From: Yanghanlia caeni
GTDB taxonomy: Bacteria > Pseudomonadota > Gammaproteobacteria > Burkholderiales > Burkholderiaceae_B
Length of the DNA stretch: 64,000 nucleotides
Direction of reading: 5' to 3'
Assembly: GCA_030733815.1 (NCBI GenBank)
Contig: JAUZQE010000011.1
Coordinates: forward strand, 26,858 to 90,857
Shown here: positions 1 through 9,639 of the stretch, piece by piece
Position numbering within the stretch: the stretch's first letter is position 1
How the letters are laid out: every line of letters starts with the position of its first letter
Notes under the pieces: generated by a model
The model's database searches: none
The model's input: the letters and a program-made list of their open reading frames with translations, nothing else
What the model was told of the DNA's origin: nothing
Translations under genes and position numbers: made by a program

Positions 1-1670
1 CCCAGCGGCGACCGGTAATCGGGCAACGCCGATTCGGTCTGCTCGTGCGCGTCGACGTCGACGATCGACACCGTGTCGGCATCATCGGCGAGCTTGAACG
101 ACGCCACCAATGAGCGGAAGGTGAACGCTTCCTGACGCAGCAGCTCCGAAGTACGCAAGGTGTTTTCCACCAGCAGTGCATTACGCTGGGTCGACGCATC
201 CATATGATTCACGGCTTCGTTGATCTGCGCGAGGCCGATCGCCTGTTCCTTGCTGGCCCCTGCAATTTCGCCAATGAGGGTCTTCATGCGCTCGAAGCTT
301 TCGACGATTTCGCCCATGGCCACGCCGACCTCGGCCACCTGTTCGGAACCTTCGCGAATGCCGTCGACCGATTCCTGAATGACGTGCTTGATCTCTTGCG
401 CGGCACTGGCGCTGCGTTGAGCCAATGCACGCACTTCACCGGCCACCACGGCAAAACCCTTGCCCGCTTCGCCCGCGCGCGCGGCCTCGACTGCGGCGTT
501 GAGCGCCAGAATGTTGGTCTGGAAGGCAATGCCGTCGATGATGTTCACGATGTCGCCAATTTTTTCCGAGGCCTGGCGGATGGACTCCATGGTGCTGACC
601 GCGTTGTTGGTGACCACGCCGCCACGCTCGGCCAGCTGCGACGTTGACAGCGCCATGCGATCGACTTCCGTCGCGTTGTCGGCATTCTGGTGCACGGTGG
701 CGTTGAGCTCTTCGGTACCGGCCGAAGTTTCTTCCAGCGCGGCGGCCTGCTGTTCGGTGCGCGACGCCAGATCTTGCGTGCCGGTGGCAACCTCATCGGC
801 CGCATGGGCCACGGAATCGGCACCCGCGACGATACGACGCAGCAAACCATTGAGGTTGTCACGCATCTGGCGCATCTGCGTAATGAGCTTGCCGATCTCG
901 TCACCCGACGGATCGTAATCGGTGCGCGACAGGTCGCCGGCCGCAATGGCCTGGGCCGACTGCACGGCGCGTTTGAACCCGTTGCTCAGACGCCGCATCG
1001 TGCAGATCATCAGCAGCGTACCCGGCAGGTTCACAAGAAGAAGGATTGCCGCAAAAACGATCACAGCTAACTGGAAGCGCCGTTCGGCTGCGGCAGCGGC
1101 CTCGTCGGCCATCTCGCTCTGGTACTGCTGCAGCGCCGCCAGCGACGCGAGCAGCTGATCGCCTTCGGTGCGGCCCGCCACCAGGAAGGCCTGCATCGAT
1201 GCCGGGCTGAAATTGCCGGCTTCGAGCCGTTGCACGGCTTCCTGCGCCTTCGCGAACCAGGCGTCCTGGCGCTGCGCAATGGTGGCGAGCAGCGCAGTTT
1301 CGTCTGCATCGAGCGCCCGGTCTTGCAGCTGGCGCATACGTTCCTGCCACGCTGCCTGGTTCTTGGCGACCACCGACGTATGCGTACTGAGTTCGTGACC
1401 ATGCAGGGAATACAGCACGCTCTGCGGATCGTGCTGGAACCCCAGCAGCAGATTGAGGCGCGTGTCGTAAAATTCTTGCATGAGCCCGCTGGCATGCTGA
1501 AGGGCGGCCATGCGTTCGGCATGCAGCGTCTGCAAGCTGGAACGGGCCTGCAACAGGCCCCAGGCCGCAGCGGCCATGACGATCAGCATGCTGATGCCGC
1601 CCACGATCATTACGGCCCAGACGCGACCCGTCAGGCTGAAATCATTGAATCGAACTCTGAGAAACCGCAT
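1..1670 (-). CDS. Methyl-accepting chemotaxis protein (3' end beyond window)
   Basis: Transmembrane chemoreceptor that senses a periplasmic ligand and controls CheA kinase through CheW. The frame read leftward from the ATG at 1668-1670 stays open to the window edge, giving 556 codons of a protein whose C-terminus is cut off. Visible in order: a short cytoplasmic start, a first membrane helix (about residues 12-35, VWAVMIVGG onwards), a periplasmic helical region of about 150 residues of the four-helix-bundle type, a second membrane helix (LAVIVFAAILLLVN), a HAMP-like linker, then the methylation and signalling coiled coil. The signalling tip is recognisable from EKIGDIVNIIDGIAFQTNIL and LNAAVEAARAGEAGKGFAVV, which is strongly conserved in the MCP family. 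The ligand cannot be told from sequence. An AT-rich stretch at about 1750-1790 probably holds the promoter, but I could not place a convincing sigma-28 site. Confidence 0.95.
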   Translation of the reverse strand, partial: MRFLRVRFNDFSLTGRVWAVMIVGGISMLIVMAAAAWGLLQARSSLQTLHAERMAALQHASGLMQEFYDTRLNLLLGFQHDPQSVLYSLHGHELSTHTSVVAKNQAAWQERMRQLQDRALDADETALLATIAQRQDAWFAKAQEAVQRLEAGNFSPASMQAFLVAGRTEGDQLLASLAALQQYQSEMADEAAAAAERRFQLAVIVFAAILLLVNLPGTLLMICTMRRLSNGFKRAVQSAQAIAAGDLSRTDYDPSGDEIGKLITQMRQMRDNLNGLLRRIVAGADSVAHAADEVATGTQDLASRTEQQAAALEETSAGTEELNATVHQNADNATEVDRMALSTSQLAERGGVVTNNAVSTMESIRQASEKIGDIVNIIDGIAFQTNILALNAAVEAARAGEAGKGFAVVAGEVRALAQRSASAAQEIKHVIQESVDGIREGSEQVAEVGVAMGEIVESFERMKTLIGEIAGASKEQAIGLAQINEAVNHMDASTQRNALLVENTLRTSELLRQEAFTFRSLVASFKLADDADTVSIVDVDAHEQTESALPDYRSPL

Positions 1671-1829
1671 GAGGCACCCAAAAGGCGTTGATGGTCCGAC
1701 ACATCGTCGGCAGCATCGCCGTCGGGCGCCCACCAGATGTATCGCTCGTTAAAATTTACACATTTTATACTATTGTATTAAGATATTACCGGGTGGCCGG
1801 GTGATCCTGAGCGATCTCATCGGGTATGC

Positions 1830-2096
1830 TCAACCGCACTCGAAGCGTTCAATGCGCCCTTTGTCATTGACGTGCACGTTCAGACGTTCGGGGCGGTAGT
1901 CACGCGTCACCATGGTGCCGGGCCGAATGATGCGGGCACCCTCCGGAAACGCACTCGGAGGTACCGAGTCGATCTTCTGGCCCACGCGCGAAAGATGGCC
2001 CAGCGCCTTGCAGGGGTCGCTTACCGGTTCAAAGGGCGTGCTGCTTTGGCACGCCGCCAGACCGCAAGCCAGTAAAACAACGGGCACGGTTCTCAT
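1830..2096 (-). CDS. I78-family peptidase inhibitor lipoprotein
   Basis: Small secreted protein of 88 residues. It has a lipoprotein signal peptide (MRTVPVVLLACGLAAC, lipobox LAAC), so it is probably lipid-anchored. The C-terminal half carries ARIIRPGTMVTRDYRPERLN followed by VHVNDKGRI, the hallmark of the I78 family of small serine-protease inhibitors. Three in-frame starts overlap (GTG 2102, ATG 2099, ATG 2096). The strong Shine-Dalgarno AAAGGAGGT lies at 2101-2109, so only the ATG at 2096 has workable spacing and I chose it. It may share a transcript with the sugar dehydrogenase upstream, whose stop is only 18 bases away. The family is known; the target protease is not. Confidence 0.85.
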   Translation of the reverse strand: MRTVPVVLLACGLAACQSSTPFEPVSDPCKALGHLSRVGQKIDSVPPSAFPEGARIIRPGTMVTRDYRPERLNVHVNDKGRIERFECG

Positions 2097-2114
2097 CATC
2101 ACCTCCTTTGTCGA

Positions 2115-3359
2115 TCATTGCGGGCTGACGCGAAGCAGCGCACCATTGCTTGCATCGGTAAGCACGTAAACGTAACCGTCGGGGCCGACCCGCACGTCGC
2201 GAATGCGGGCCTCGAGCTCACCAAGCAGCCGCTCTTCGGCAACGATGCGGTCGCCCTCGAATTGCAGCCGGATCAGCTCGCGCTGCTTGAGCGCACCGAC
2301 GAACAGGCTGTTGCGCCATTGCGCGAAGCGCTCGGCATCGTAGAAGGCCATGCCCGATATGGCGGGGGATACGGCCCATACATAATGCGGTGCAATCATG
2401 CCTTCGACCTCGGCCCCCCTGGCCTCGGGAATGGCCAGCCCCGAATAATTGCGGCCATGTGTGGCAACCGGCCAGCCGTAATTGCCGCCACGCCGGATGA
2501 TGTTGATCTCGTCGCCGCCACGCGGGCCGTGCTCGTGCACCCATAGCTCGCCGGTGCGGGGATTCAGCGCCGCGCCCTGCGGATTGCGATGACCGTAGCT
2601 CCAGATTTCAGGCCGCGCGCCGGGTGCCCCGGCAAACGGGTTGTCGTGGGGTACGCGGCCATCGGCATGCAGACGCACCAGCTTGCCCTGATGCTTGTCG
2701 AGATCCTGCGCCGTTGCACGCTGGTTGTTCTCGCCCAAAGTAATGAACAGGTCGCCTGCCCGGTCGAACACCAGCCGCGCGCCAAAATGGTGGCCCGACG
2801 AAAGCTTGGGTTCCTGCCGGAAGATGACCTGAAAGTCTTGCAGGGCGCGCGCGTCGGCCGATAGCACGCCCATACCTACTGCGGTGCCGGCCCGGCCGCG
2901 GTCGTCCTGCTCGGCATAGGCCAGGTACACGCGCCGGCTGGACGCAAAGTCGGGGGCAAGCGCCACATCCAGCAAACCACCCTGCCCCCGTGCAAACACA
3001 TCCGGCACACCCGCAATGGGCTCCGACAGGCCTTCGGCCGTCCAGCGCCGCAGCCGGCCGGGCCGCTCGGTGATCAGCACCCCCTCGTCACCAGGAAGAA
3101 ACGCAAGCGACCAGGGGTACTCAAGCCCTTCGACCAGCCGTTCGACGCGCGCACCGGCACGAGGGGGGTCGCCATCTTGTACCTGGGTGGCATTCAGCGT
3201 ACCGACGCTGCACAGCGCAAACACGAGACCCCATGCAAGATGCGTTGCAACGCACCAGACCCGGCGCACGCGCGAGGCGATCGCGCGCGGCAGTGCAGGC
3301 CTGCGACCAGGAAAAATGCAAAACGCGTGACCGGGGGCGACAGGGGAGCTATGAGTCAT
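2115..3359 (-). CDS. PQQ-dependent sugar (aldose) dehydrogenase
   Basis: A 414-residue secreted protein of the soluble glucose/sorbosone dehydrogenase family (YliI type), which oxidises sugars in the periplasm with pyrroloquinoline quinone. A hydrophobic segment (HLAWGLVFALCSVG, about residues 39-52) is the likely export signal, and the long basic stretch before it suggests the true start may be further in. The six-bladed propeller is marked by GLEYPWSLAFLPG, a LITERPGRLRRW blade, SSGHHFGARLVFD, ITLGENNQ, EIWSYGHRNPQGAALNP and WVHEHGPRGGDEINI, all typical of the family, including the catalytic-site His and Arg regions. No pqq synthesis genes lie in the window, so the cofactor source is unknown. 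Family assignment is firm; the substrate is not. Confidence 0.92.
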   Translation of the reverse strand: MTHSSPVAPGHAFCIFPGRRPALPRAIASRVRRVWCVATHLAWGLVFALCSVGTLNATQVQDGDPPRAGARVERLVEGLEYPWSLAFLPGDEGVLITERPGRLRRWTAEGLSEPIAGVPDVFARGQGGLLDVALAPDFASSRRVYLAYAEQDDRGRAGTAVGMGVLSADARALQDFQVIFRQEPKLSSGHHFGARLVFDRAGDLFITLGENNQRATAQDLDKHQGKLVRLHADGRVPHDNPFAGAPGARPEIWSYGHRNPQGAALNPRTGELWVHEHGPRGGDEINIIRRGGNYGWPVATHGRNYSGLAIPEARGAEVEGMIAPHYVWAVSPAISGMAFYDAERFAQWRNSLFVGALKQRELIRLQFEGDRIVAEERLLGELEARIRDVRVGPDGYVYVLTDASNGALLRVSPQ

Positions 3360-3443
3360 TGTTCGATGACGAGTTCAATGCACCCATCATATCGGGAATC
3401 TCCCTTTGCATGCACGCAGCCTGACGCGGCATCACCCACCCGA

Positions 3444-3974
3444 TCAGATGCTGCGCACGTTTTCCACCGCCGCAGCCTGCAACACCGCCTCGACGGCCTT
3501 GCATTGTTCTTCATTGCGCGGGTGAGCCACCAGTGACCACCGCCCCTGCGCAGTTGCGCTGCCCACCGCCTGAATCACGATTTGATGATCGGGGCGGGCG
3601 GTGACGAGGCCACCAAGCAAGAGCCCTGCCACCGTCGAAAACGCGATCACGGCTGCCGCACTGTAAAAGGGTGACGAAACAATGGCGGGCAAGCCCATCA
3701 GATAGAGCACGCCCCAAATCAGCACGCCTGCCACGAGACCTATCGCGCCGAGCACGAGATGTGACCGTACCGCGGTTCGCACGACTCCTTGCGTCTCGGG
3801 TTCGAGCTTGCGTTCATAACCGGCATCGTGCGGCGGTACGACCCACAACTGTGTGTTCTGCAACCCGCTGACGCGGCGCAGTTCTGCCGACACTTCGTCA
3901 AGCTCGCGCTCGGTATCAAAGAACGCTGCGAATTTGGTGCTCGCCTTCTCGCCGAACAAAATCTGAAAAGCCAT
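3444..3974 (-). CDS. Two-helix membrane protein, stress-type, function unknown
   Basis: Hypothetical inner-membrane protein of 176 residues. The start at 3974 (MAFQILFGEK) follows a GGGAG ribosome binding site. A longer in-frame reading upstream lacks one. The N-terminal 75 residues form a soluble domain in which a Phe- and Glu-rich helix (AAFFDTERELDEVSAELRRV) precedes LWVVPPHD, a pattern seen in general-stress proteins that sense or bind small ligands. Two membrane helices follow (LVLGAIGLVAGVLIWGVLYLMG and SAAAVIAFSTVAGLLLGGLV), then a soluble tail ending in a ferredoxin-like segment (HQIVIQAVGSATAQGRWSLV). Homologues are usually left unnamed. It is transcribed divergently from the peptide importer at 4114 and is probably regulated on its own. 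Confidence 0.8.
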   Translation of the reverse strand: MAFQILFGEKASTKFAAFFDTERELDEVSAELRRVSGLQNTQLWVVPPHDAGYERKLEPETQGVVRTAVRSHLVLGAIGLVAGVLIWGVLYLMGLPAIVSSPFYSAAAVIAFSTVAGLLLGGLVTARPDHQIVIQAVGSATAQGRWSLVAHPRNEEQCKAVEAVLQAAAVENVRSI

Positions 3975-4051
3975 GGCGGACTCCCTGAGGCTGCATGTAG
4001 CAGGTGCGAGCAAGCGCCATGCCGATCGTCGCCCTAGGTATAAACTCATGC

Positions 4052-4080
4052 TTGACCGGCGCAAGGCATCTCCATATATT
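4052..4080 (+). promoter_or_regulatory. Sigma-70 promoter of the peptide importer operon
   Basis: TTGACC at 4052-4057 and TATATT at 4075-4080 are separated by exactly 17 bases, close to the sigma-70 consensus. Transcription would begin near 4087, giving an untranslated leader of about 27 bases. That leader holds a small hairpin (AGGG/CCCT) and the AAGGA ribosome binding site of the binding-protein gene. Confidence 0.7.
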
Positions 4081-4113
4081 CGTGAGGGTTCAAGTCCCTG
4101 TAAGGAATTCACC

Positions 4114-5685
4114 ATGCGTCGTACGTTTATTGCCGCCGCCGTGGCCGCAGCATTCTTCATGCCTCTAACCGGCCAGGCCAAGCCCCTGCACTGGGCCAGC
4201 CAGGGCGACATCCTCACGCTCGACCCCCACGCCCAGAACGAAGGTCTGACCATCGCGGGTTCGAGCTACGTATACGAACCGCTGGTGCAGTACAACCAGA
4301 ACTTCGAAATCAGCGAAGCGCTTGCCACGGCATGGGAGCAAACGTCACCCACCGTCTGGCGCTTCAAGCTGCGCGAGAACGTCAAGTTCCACGACGGCAC
4401 ACCGTTCGAAGCCGACGACGTCGTGTTTTCCGTCAAGCGGGCCATGGCCCCCACCTCCAACTTCAAGGCCTATGTCAACGGCATCAAAGACGTCCGCGCG
4501 GTTGACGACCTTACGGTAGAAATTGAAACCGACGGCCCCAACCCGGTGCTGCTGCGCCAGCTCACCAACGTGTTCATCATGAACCGCGACTGGGCCGAAA
4601 AGCACAACGCCACCGAACCGCAAGATTTCTCGAAAAAAGAAGAAACCTATTCTTCGCGCAACACCAACGGCACGGGCCCCTACAAGCTGGTTTCGCGTGA
4701 AGTCGACGTGCGCACGGAATTCGAAGAGAACCCCGACTGGTGGGGCAAGGCCACCAAAAAGGGCAACGTCACCAAAATCATCTACACGCCCATCAAGCAA
4801 AGCGCCACACGTACGGCCGCCCTGCTCTCGGGCGAAATCGACTTCGTCCTCGATCCGGCAGCCCAAGACCTCGATCGCCTCCGTCAGCAGGCCAAGGTGG
4901 TGGAAGGCAACGAATACCGCACCATCTACATCGGGCTCGACCAGGGCAGCCCCGAACTGAAATATTCCACCATCAAGGGCAAGAACCCCTTCGCCGACGT
5001 GCGCGTGCGCGAGGCCCTGTATCGTGCCATCGACGTCGAGGCGCTCAAGAAGGCCGTCATGCGCGGGCTGTCTGCGCCCACCGGCACCATGATCGCCCCG
5101 CAGGTCAACGGCTGGTCTGAAGAACTGGCCAAGCGCGAAGCCTACGACCCCGAACGTGCCAAGGCTCTGCTCAAGGAAGCCGGGTATGCCGACAACCTGA
5201 ACTTCACGCTCGACTGCCCCAACAACCGCTACATCAACGACGAAGCCATCTGCCAGGCCATCGTGGCCATGTGGGCACGGGTGGGCGTCAAGGCGCAACT
5301 GAACGCCATGCCGCGGGCCACGTACTTCCCCAAGGTACAAAGCTACGACACCAGCGCCTACCTGTTCGGCTGGGGCGTACCCACGTTCGACGCCCTGTAT
5401 ACGCTGCAAAGCCTCATTCGCAGCAAGGGCGAGGGTGCCGACGGCTCGTTCAACTACGGCAACTACAGCAACGCCGAAGTCGACGCCCTGATCGACCAGG
5501 TGAAAACCGAAACCGACGACGCCAAGCGTACCGAGGCCATTCAAAAGGCGCTCAAGATCCACGCCAGCGAATACGGGCACATCCCCCTGCACGACCAGGT
5601 CATCCCCTGGGCCATGGGCAAGCATGTCAACGTGGTGCACCGGGCTGACAACCGGCTCACCATGGAATGGGTGGTGGTCGACTAA
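4114..5685 (+). CDS. Periplasmic peptide-binding protein of ABC importer (family 5)
   Basis: Captures peptides or related solutes in the periplasm for the importer encoded just downstream. The mature form has the family-5 solute-binding fold: LHWASQGDILTLDPHAQNE at the mature N-terminus, then VWRFKLRENVKFHDGTPFEA, the family signature. The protein is 523 residues, normal for DppA/OppA-type proteins. A classical Sec signal peptide (MRRTFIAAAVAAAFFMPLTG, cleavage after QA) starts at the ATG at 4114, preceded by AAGGA seven bases upstream. A longer frame back to 3973 has no such support. It is first in a five-gene operon with both permeases and both ATPases, so the system is complete. Opine, nickel or glutathione cannot be excluded as substrate; peptide is the default inference. 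Confidence 0.93.
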   Translation: MRRTFIAAAVAAAFFMPLTGQAKPLHWASQGDILTLDPHAQNEGLTIAGSSYVYEPLVQYNQNFEISEALATAWEQTSPTVWRFKLRENVKFHDGTPFEADDVVFSVKRAMAPTSNFKAYVNGIKDVRAVDDLTVEIETDGPNPVLLRQLTNVFIMNRDWAEKHNATEPQDFSKKEETYSSRNTNGTGPYKLVSREVDVRTEFEENPDWWGKATKKGNVTKIIYTPIKQSATRTAALLSGEIDFVLDPAAQDLDRLRQQAKVVEGNEYRTIYIGLDQGSPELKYSTIKGKNPFADVRVREALYRAIDVEALKKAVMRGLSAPTGTMIAPQVNGWSEELAKREAYDPERAKALLKEAGYADNLNFTLDCPNNRYINDEAICQAIVAMWARVGVKAQLNAMPRATYFPKVQSYDTSAYLFGWGVPTFDALYTLQSLIRSKGEGADGSFNYGNYSNAEVDALIDQVKTETDDAKRTEAIQKALKIHASEYGHIPLHDQVIPWAMGKHVNVVHRADNRLTMEWVVVD

Positions 5686-5700
5686 AGGGTCCGCTGCTTC

Positions 5701-6681
5701 ATGGCTTTTTTCATCGTGCGCCGGCTGCTTCAGGCAGTCGGCGTGATGCTCTCTGTCGCGCTCATTGCTTTCGCACTGTTCCAGTATGTGGGTGACCCGG
5801 TCACCATCATGCTGGGCCAGGACGCCACGGAACAAGACCGCATCGAACTGCGCGCCCAGCTCGGGCTCGACCAGCCGGCGCCGGTTCAGTTCGCGCGCTT
5901 CGTGGCCAATGCCGTGCAGGGCGACTTCGGGCTGTCGTTGCGCCAGGGGCAATCGGTATCGTCACTGCTGGCCTCACGCCTGCCGGCCACGGTCGAGCTT
6001 TCGGTCGTGGCGGCGGCGCTCGCACTGGTGGTGGGCCTTCCGCTGGGCGTGTACACGGCCCTGAACCGCAAGGGGCGATTGTCGCAGGCGATTCTGGCGC
6101 TTTCCCTGCTGGGGGTGTCGCTGCCCACCTTCCTGATCGGCATTCTGCTGATTCTGGTGTTTGCGGTCATGCTTGGGTGGCTGCCCAGCTACGGGCGGGG
6201 CGCCACGGTCGACCTGGGGTGGTGGACAACCGGGCTGCTGACCGTCGACGGCTGGAAGCATCTGATCCTGCCCGCCGTCACCCTGTCGCTATTCCAGCTC
6301 ACCCTCATCCTGCGTCTGGTGCGCTCCGAAATGCTCGAGGTGCTGCGCCAGGATTACATCAAGTTCGCCCGGGCGCGCGGGCTGTCGCGCCGCGCCATCC
6401 ATTTCGGCCATGCGCTCAAGAACACGCTGGTGCCGGTCATCACCATCACCGGCCTGCAGCTGGGCGGCATCATCGCCTTTGCCATCGTCACGGAAACCGT
6501 CTTCCAGTGGCCGGGCATGGGGCTGCTGTTCATTCAGGCCGTGCAGTTTGCCGATATTCCCGTCATGGCGGCCTACCTGTGCCTCATCGCACTCATCTTC
6601 GTCGTCATCAACCTTCTGGTCGACATGCTGTATTTCGTCGTGGATCCGCGGCTGCGCATCGCTCGCAAGGGGGCGCACTGA
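5701..6681 (+). CDS. ABC importer permease, DppB type
   Basis: First integral membrane subunit of the peptide importer, 326 residues. It opens with MAFFIVRRLLQAVGVMLSVA, the typical first helix of DppB/OppB/GsiC proteins, followed by DPVTIMLGQDATEQDRIELR and GLDQP, also standard. Five further helices and the EAA loop (DYIKFARARGLSRRAIHFGH, the contact to the ATPases) follow. It begins 15 bases after the binding-protein stop, and its TGA overlaps the ATG of the next permease by one base (TGATG), indicating translational coupling. Confidence 0.94.
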   Translation: MAFFIVRRLLQAVGVMLSVALIAFALFQYVGDPVTIMLGQDATEQDRIELRAQLGLDQPAPVQFARFVANAVQGDFGLSLRQGQSVSSLLASRLPATVELSVVAAALALVVGLPLGVYTALNRKGRLSQAILALSLLGVSLPTFLIGILLILVFAVMLGWLPSYGRGATVDLGWWTTGLLTVDGWKHLILPAVTLSLFQLTLILRLVRSEMLEVLRQDYIKFARARGLSRRAIHFGHALKNTLVPVITITGLQLGGIIAFAIVTETVFQWPGMGLLFIQAVQFADIPVMAAYLCLIALIFVVINLLVDMLYFVVDPRLRIARKGAH

Positions 6682-7595
6682 TGGGCGGGCTCCTCTATCG
6701 TGCCTGGGACAGCGATCTTGCCTACGCGTGGCGTACGTCACCCGTTGCCGTCGCCGCCTCCCTCACGCTTGCGCTGCTGCTCATCGGCTCGCTGGGCGCC
6801 GACTGGGTGGCGCCACACAACCCCTTCGACCTGGCCACCATCAATCTCATCGACGCGCTCACGCCGCCGGTCTGGATGGAAAACGGCAACCCGCTGTATC
6901 TGCTGGGCACCGACAGCCAGGGCCGCGACCTCTATTCGTCGCTGCTGTACGGCATGCGGGTCTCGCTGTTCATCGGGCTGGCCTCGGTGCTGCTGGCCAT
7001 GCTCATCGGTATCGTGCTGGGGCTGATTTCCGGCTACGTGGGCGGGCGGCTCGACGCCCTCATCATGCGGGTGGCCGACGTTCAGCTGTCGTTCCCCGCC
7101 ATTCTCATTGCCCTGCTGATCGACGGTGTCGTGCGCGCGGCCGTGCCGGCCGACATGCACGAGAACATCGCCTTCCCCGTGCTGGTGTTTGCCATTGCGC
7201 TGGCCGGCTGGCCCCAGTACGCGCGCACCGTGCGCGGCTCCACCCTGGTCGAGAAAAACCGCGAGTACGTGCAGGCCGCACGCGTCACGGGCGTGTCGTC
7301 CACCGCCATCCTGTTCCAGCATGTGCTGCCCAACGTGCTGGGGCCCGTGCTGGTGCTGGCCACCGTACACGTGGCCACCGCCATCATCACCGAGGCCACC
7401 CTCTCGTTCCTTGGCGTAGGGGTGCCGCCCACCTCGCCCTCGCTCGGCACGCTCATCCGCATCGGCAACGATTTCCTGTTCTCCGGCGAGTGGTGGATCA
7501 CGATCTTCCCCGGCGTGGCGCTTGTGCTGCTCGTGCTGTCGGTCAACCTGCTGGGCGACTGGCTGCGCGACGCCCTGAACCCACGGCTGAACTAA
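6681..7595 (+). CDS. ABC importer permease, DppC type
   Basis: Second permease subunit, 304 residues, which pairs with the DppB-type protein to form the channel. The N-terminal helix (VAVAASLTLALLLIGSLGADW) is followed by the OppC-type segment DWVAPHNPFD and the GTDSQGRDLYSSLLYGMRVS motif characteristic of this subunit. The EAA loop EYVQAARVTGVSSTAILFQH lies near residue 195. The C-terminus (NLLGDWLRDALNPRLN) is canonical. The start overlaps the stop of the previous gene, and the ATPase gene begins six bases downstream. Confidence 0.94.
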   Translation: MGGLLYRAWDSDLAYAWRTSPVAVAASLTLALLLIGSLGADWVAPHNPFDLATINLIDALTPPVWMENGNPLYLLGTDSQGRDLYSSLLYGMRVSLFIGLASVLLAMLIGIVLGLISGYVGGRLDALIMRVADVQLSFPAILIALLIDGVVRAAVPADMHENIAFPVLVFAIALAGWPQYARTVRGSTLVEKNREYVQAARVTGVSSTAILFQHVLPNVLGPVLVLATVHVATAIITEATLSFLGVGVPPTSPSLGTLIRIGNDFLFSGEWWITIFPGVALVLLVLSVNLLGDWLRDALNPRLN

Positions 7596-7600
7596 ACAAT

Positions 7601-8581
7601 ATGCCCGATACTGACGCCCTGCTTGAAGTCCGCAACCTGCGCGTGGAGTTTCACACGCGCCGCGGCGTGCTCACCGCACTCGACAACGTGTCGTTCGACA
7701 TCGCCCGGGGCGAAATTCTGGGCGTGGTGGGCGAATCGGGTGCCGGCAAGTCGCTCACCGGTACGGCCATCATCGGCCTGCTCGAACCCCCTGGGCGCAT
7801 TGCCGCCGGCGAAATCCGGCTGGGTGGCCGGCGCATCGACCAGCTCGACGACGACGCCATGCGGCGTGTGCGTGGCAAGGAAATCGGCGCGATCTTTCAG
7901 GATCCGCTCACCTCGCTCAACCCCCTGTACACGGTGGGTCAGCAGCTGGTGGAAACGATCACCACCCACCTGCCACTGTCGAACGCCCAGGCCCGCGAAC
8001 GTGCGATCGAACTGCTCGAATCCACAGGCATTCCCGCCGCCCGCGAGCGCATCGACCACTACCCGCACCAGTTCTCGGGCGGCATGCGTCAACGGGTGGT
8101 CATCGCCCTGGCGCTGGCGGCCGAGCCGCACCTGATCGTGGCCGATGAGCCCACCACGGCGCTCGACGTCTCGATCCAGGCACAGATCATCGATCTGCTC
8201 AAAGGCCTGTGCCGCGACCGGGGCGCGGCGGTCATGCTCATCACCCACGACATGGGCGTCATTGCCGAAACCGCCGACCGCGTCGCCGTCATGTACGCCG
8301 GGCGCGTCGTGGAAATCGGCCCGGTCGATCGCGTGATTCGTGCACCACAGCATCCCTACACACGCGGGCTCATGGGCTCCATTCCCTCCATCGGCGACAA
8401 ATCACGTTCGCTCACGCAGATCGACGGCAGCATGCCGCGACTCAACGCCATTCCGCCCGGCTGTGCGTTCAACCCGCGCTGCCCGCAACGCATGCGCCGC
8501 TGCTCGGAAGAGCGACCCGACCTGATGCCGGCCGACGGCACACAGGCCGCCTGCTGGCTTTACGACAAGGTGGTGCCATGA
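7601..8581 (+). CDS. ABC importer ATPase, DppD type
   Basis: Cytoplasmic ATP-hydrolysing subunit of the peptide importer, 326 residues. Walker A is GESGAGKS (near residue 45), the signature is FSGGMRQRV and Walker B is [13 protein letters not shown], followed by [10 protein letters not shown] with the switch His. The C-terminal oligopeptide-transporter domain has the [15 protein letters not shown] cysteine cluster, which in DppD relatives can hold an iron-sulfur cluster. The ATG at 7601 is five bases after the permease stop. Its own stop overlaps the next ATPase by four bases (ATGA), so the two ATPases are coupled. Confidence 0.94.
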   Translation: MPDTDALLEVRNLRVEFHTRRGVLTALDNVSFDIARGEILGVVGESGAGKSLTGTAIIGLLEPPGRIAAGEIRLGGRRIDQLDDDAMRRVRGKEIGAIFQDPLTSLNPLYTVGQQLVETITTHLPLSNAQARERAIELLESTGIPAARERIDHYPHQFSGGMRQRVVIALALAAEPHLIVADEPTTALDVSIQAQIIDLLKGLCRDRGAAVMLITHDMGVIAETADRVAVMYAGRVVEIGPVDRVIRAPQHPYTRGLMGSIPSIGDKSRSLTQIDGSMPRLNAIPPGCAFNPRCPQRMRRCSEERPDLMPADGTQAACWLYDKVVP

Positions 8582-9603
8582 GTGCCGATCACGACTTCGT
8601 GAAGGTGGAAAACGCGAGCTGCTGGTTCGACGTGTCGGCGCCGTGGCTCGAGCGCGTGGTCAAGCGCCGCCCGCGGGTCCAGCTCAAGGCCGTCAACGGC
8701 GTGTCGTTCTCGCTCAGGAAAGGCGAAACACTCGCGCTGGTGGGTGAATCGGGCTGCGGCAAGTCGACCGTGGCGCGCCTGCTGGTGGGGCTGTACACGC
8801 CCACGTCGGGCCATATCGAGTTCGACGGCGAACCCATTTCCAAGCTGCACACGCGCGAAGGCAAGTCGCTGCGGCAACGCCTGCAGATGATCTTTCAAGA
8901 CCCGTACGCCAGCCTGAACCCGCGCTGGCGGGTGGCGCGCATCATTGCCGAGCCGCTGCGCGTGCATGGGCAGATGAGCGCCGCCGAGCGCGATGCGCGC
9001 GTCGACGAGCTGCTTGAGCAGGTGGGCCTATCCGCCACCGACCGCAACCGCTACCCGCATCAGTTCTCCGGCGGGCAGCGTCAGCGCATCTCGATCGCCC
9101 GTGCGCTGGCCGCCCGCCCCGAATTCCTGGTGTGCGACGAGCCCACCTCGGCCCTCGATGTCTCGGTGCAGGCGCAGGTGCTCAATCTCATGAAGCGATT
9201 GCAGCGCGAGCTGGGGTTAACGTACCTGTTCATTTCCCACAACCTTGCGGTGGTGCACCACGTGGCCGACCGGGTGGCGGTCATGTACCTGGGCAAGATC
9301 GTGGAACTGGCCCCGCGCGACGCCCTGTTCGAACGCCCGCTGCACCCCTACACCCGCATGCTGCTGTCGGCCATTCCCGATACGTCCGGGGCCGGCAAGC
9401 CACGCGTGCCGGTCGCCGGCGAGGTGCCCAACCCGCTCAATCCGCCGCAAGGCTGCCCGTTTCACCCACGCTGCCCGCATGCACGCGATCTGTGCAAGAA
9501 CGAGATGCCGGCCACCGAGCGCCACGACGAAACCGAGGTGGCCTGTCACGGCATCAGCCAGGGCTGGATCGCCCTGAACGAAGAAGGCATCCACACGCCC
9601 TAG
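8578..9603 (+). CDS. ABC importer ATPase, DppF type
   Basis: Second ATPase subunit, 341 residues, forming a heterodimer with the DppD-type protein. Walker A is GESGCGKST, the signature FSGGQRQRI and Walker [14 protein letters not shown], with the switch His in [12 protein letters not shown]. It contains the family insertion [20 protein letters not shown] and a C-terminal cysteine cluster ([15 protein letters not shown]). The Trp-containing insert before Walker A ([20 protein letters not shown]) is longer than in many relatives but common in this subfamily. It is the last gene of the operon; the next gene is convergent and starts its stop 36 bases on. A short GC-rich dyad (CCGGTCA/TGACCGG) sits in the gap. 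Confidence 0.94.
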   Translation: MSADHDFVKVENASCWFDVSAPWLERVVKRRPRVQLKAVNGVSFSLRKGETLALVGESGCGKSTVARLLVGLYTPTSGHIEFDGEPISKLHTREGKSLRQRLQMIFQDPYASLNPRWRVARIIAEPLRVHGQMSAAERDARVDELLEQVGLSATDRNRYPHQFSGGQRQRISIARALAARPEFLVCDEPTSALDVSVQAQVLNLMKRLQRELGLTYLFISHNLAVVHHVADRVAVMYLGKIVELAPRDALFERPLHPYTRMLLSAIPDTSGAGKPRVPVAGEVPNPLNPPQGCPFHPRCPHARDLCKNEMPATERHDETEVACHGISQGWIALNEEGIHTP

Positions 9604-9639
9604 ACGCGTGGATGCCTCGTGATGCTGTGAAATGCCCGG

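Noticed and set aside
1741..1800. Sigma-28 promoter for the chemoreceptor
   Set aside because: The AT-rich stretch contains TAAA motifs, but none has a GCCGATAA-like partner at the right distance.
3973..4113. Longer start for the peptide-binding protein
   Set aside because: The extra 47 residues precede an ideal signal peptide and AAGGA site at 4114, and overlap the promoter and divergent gene start.
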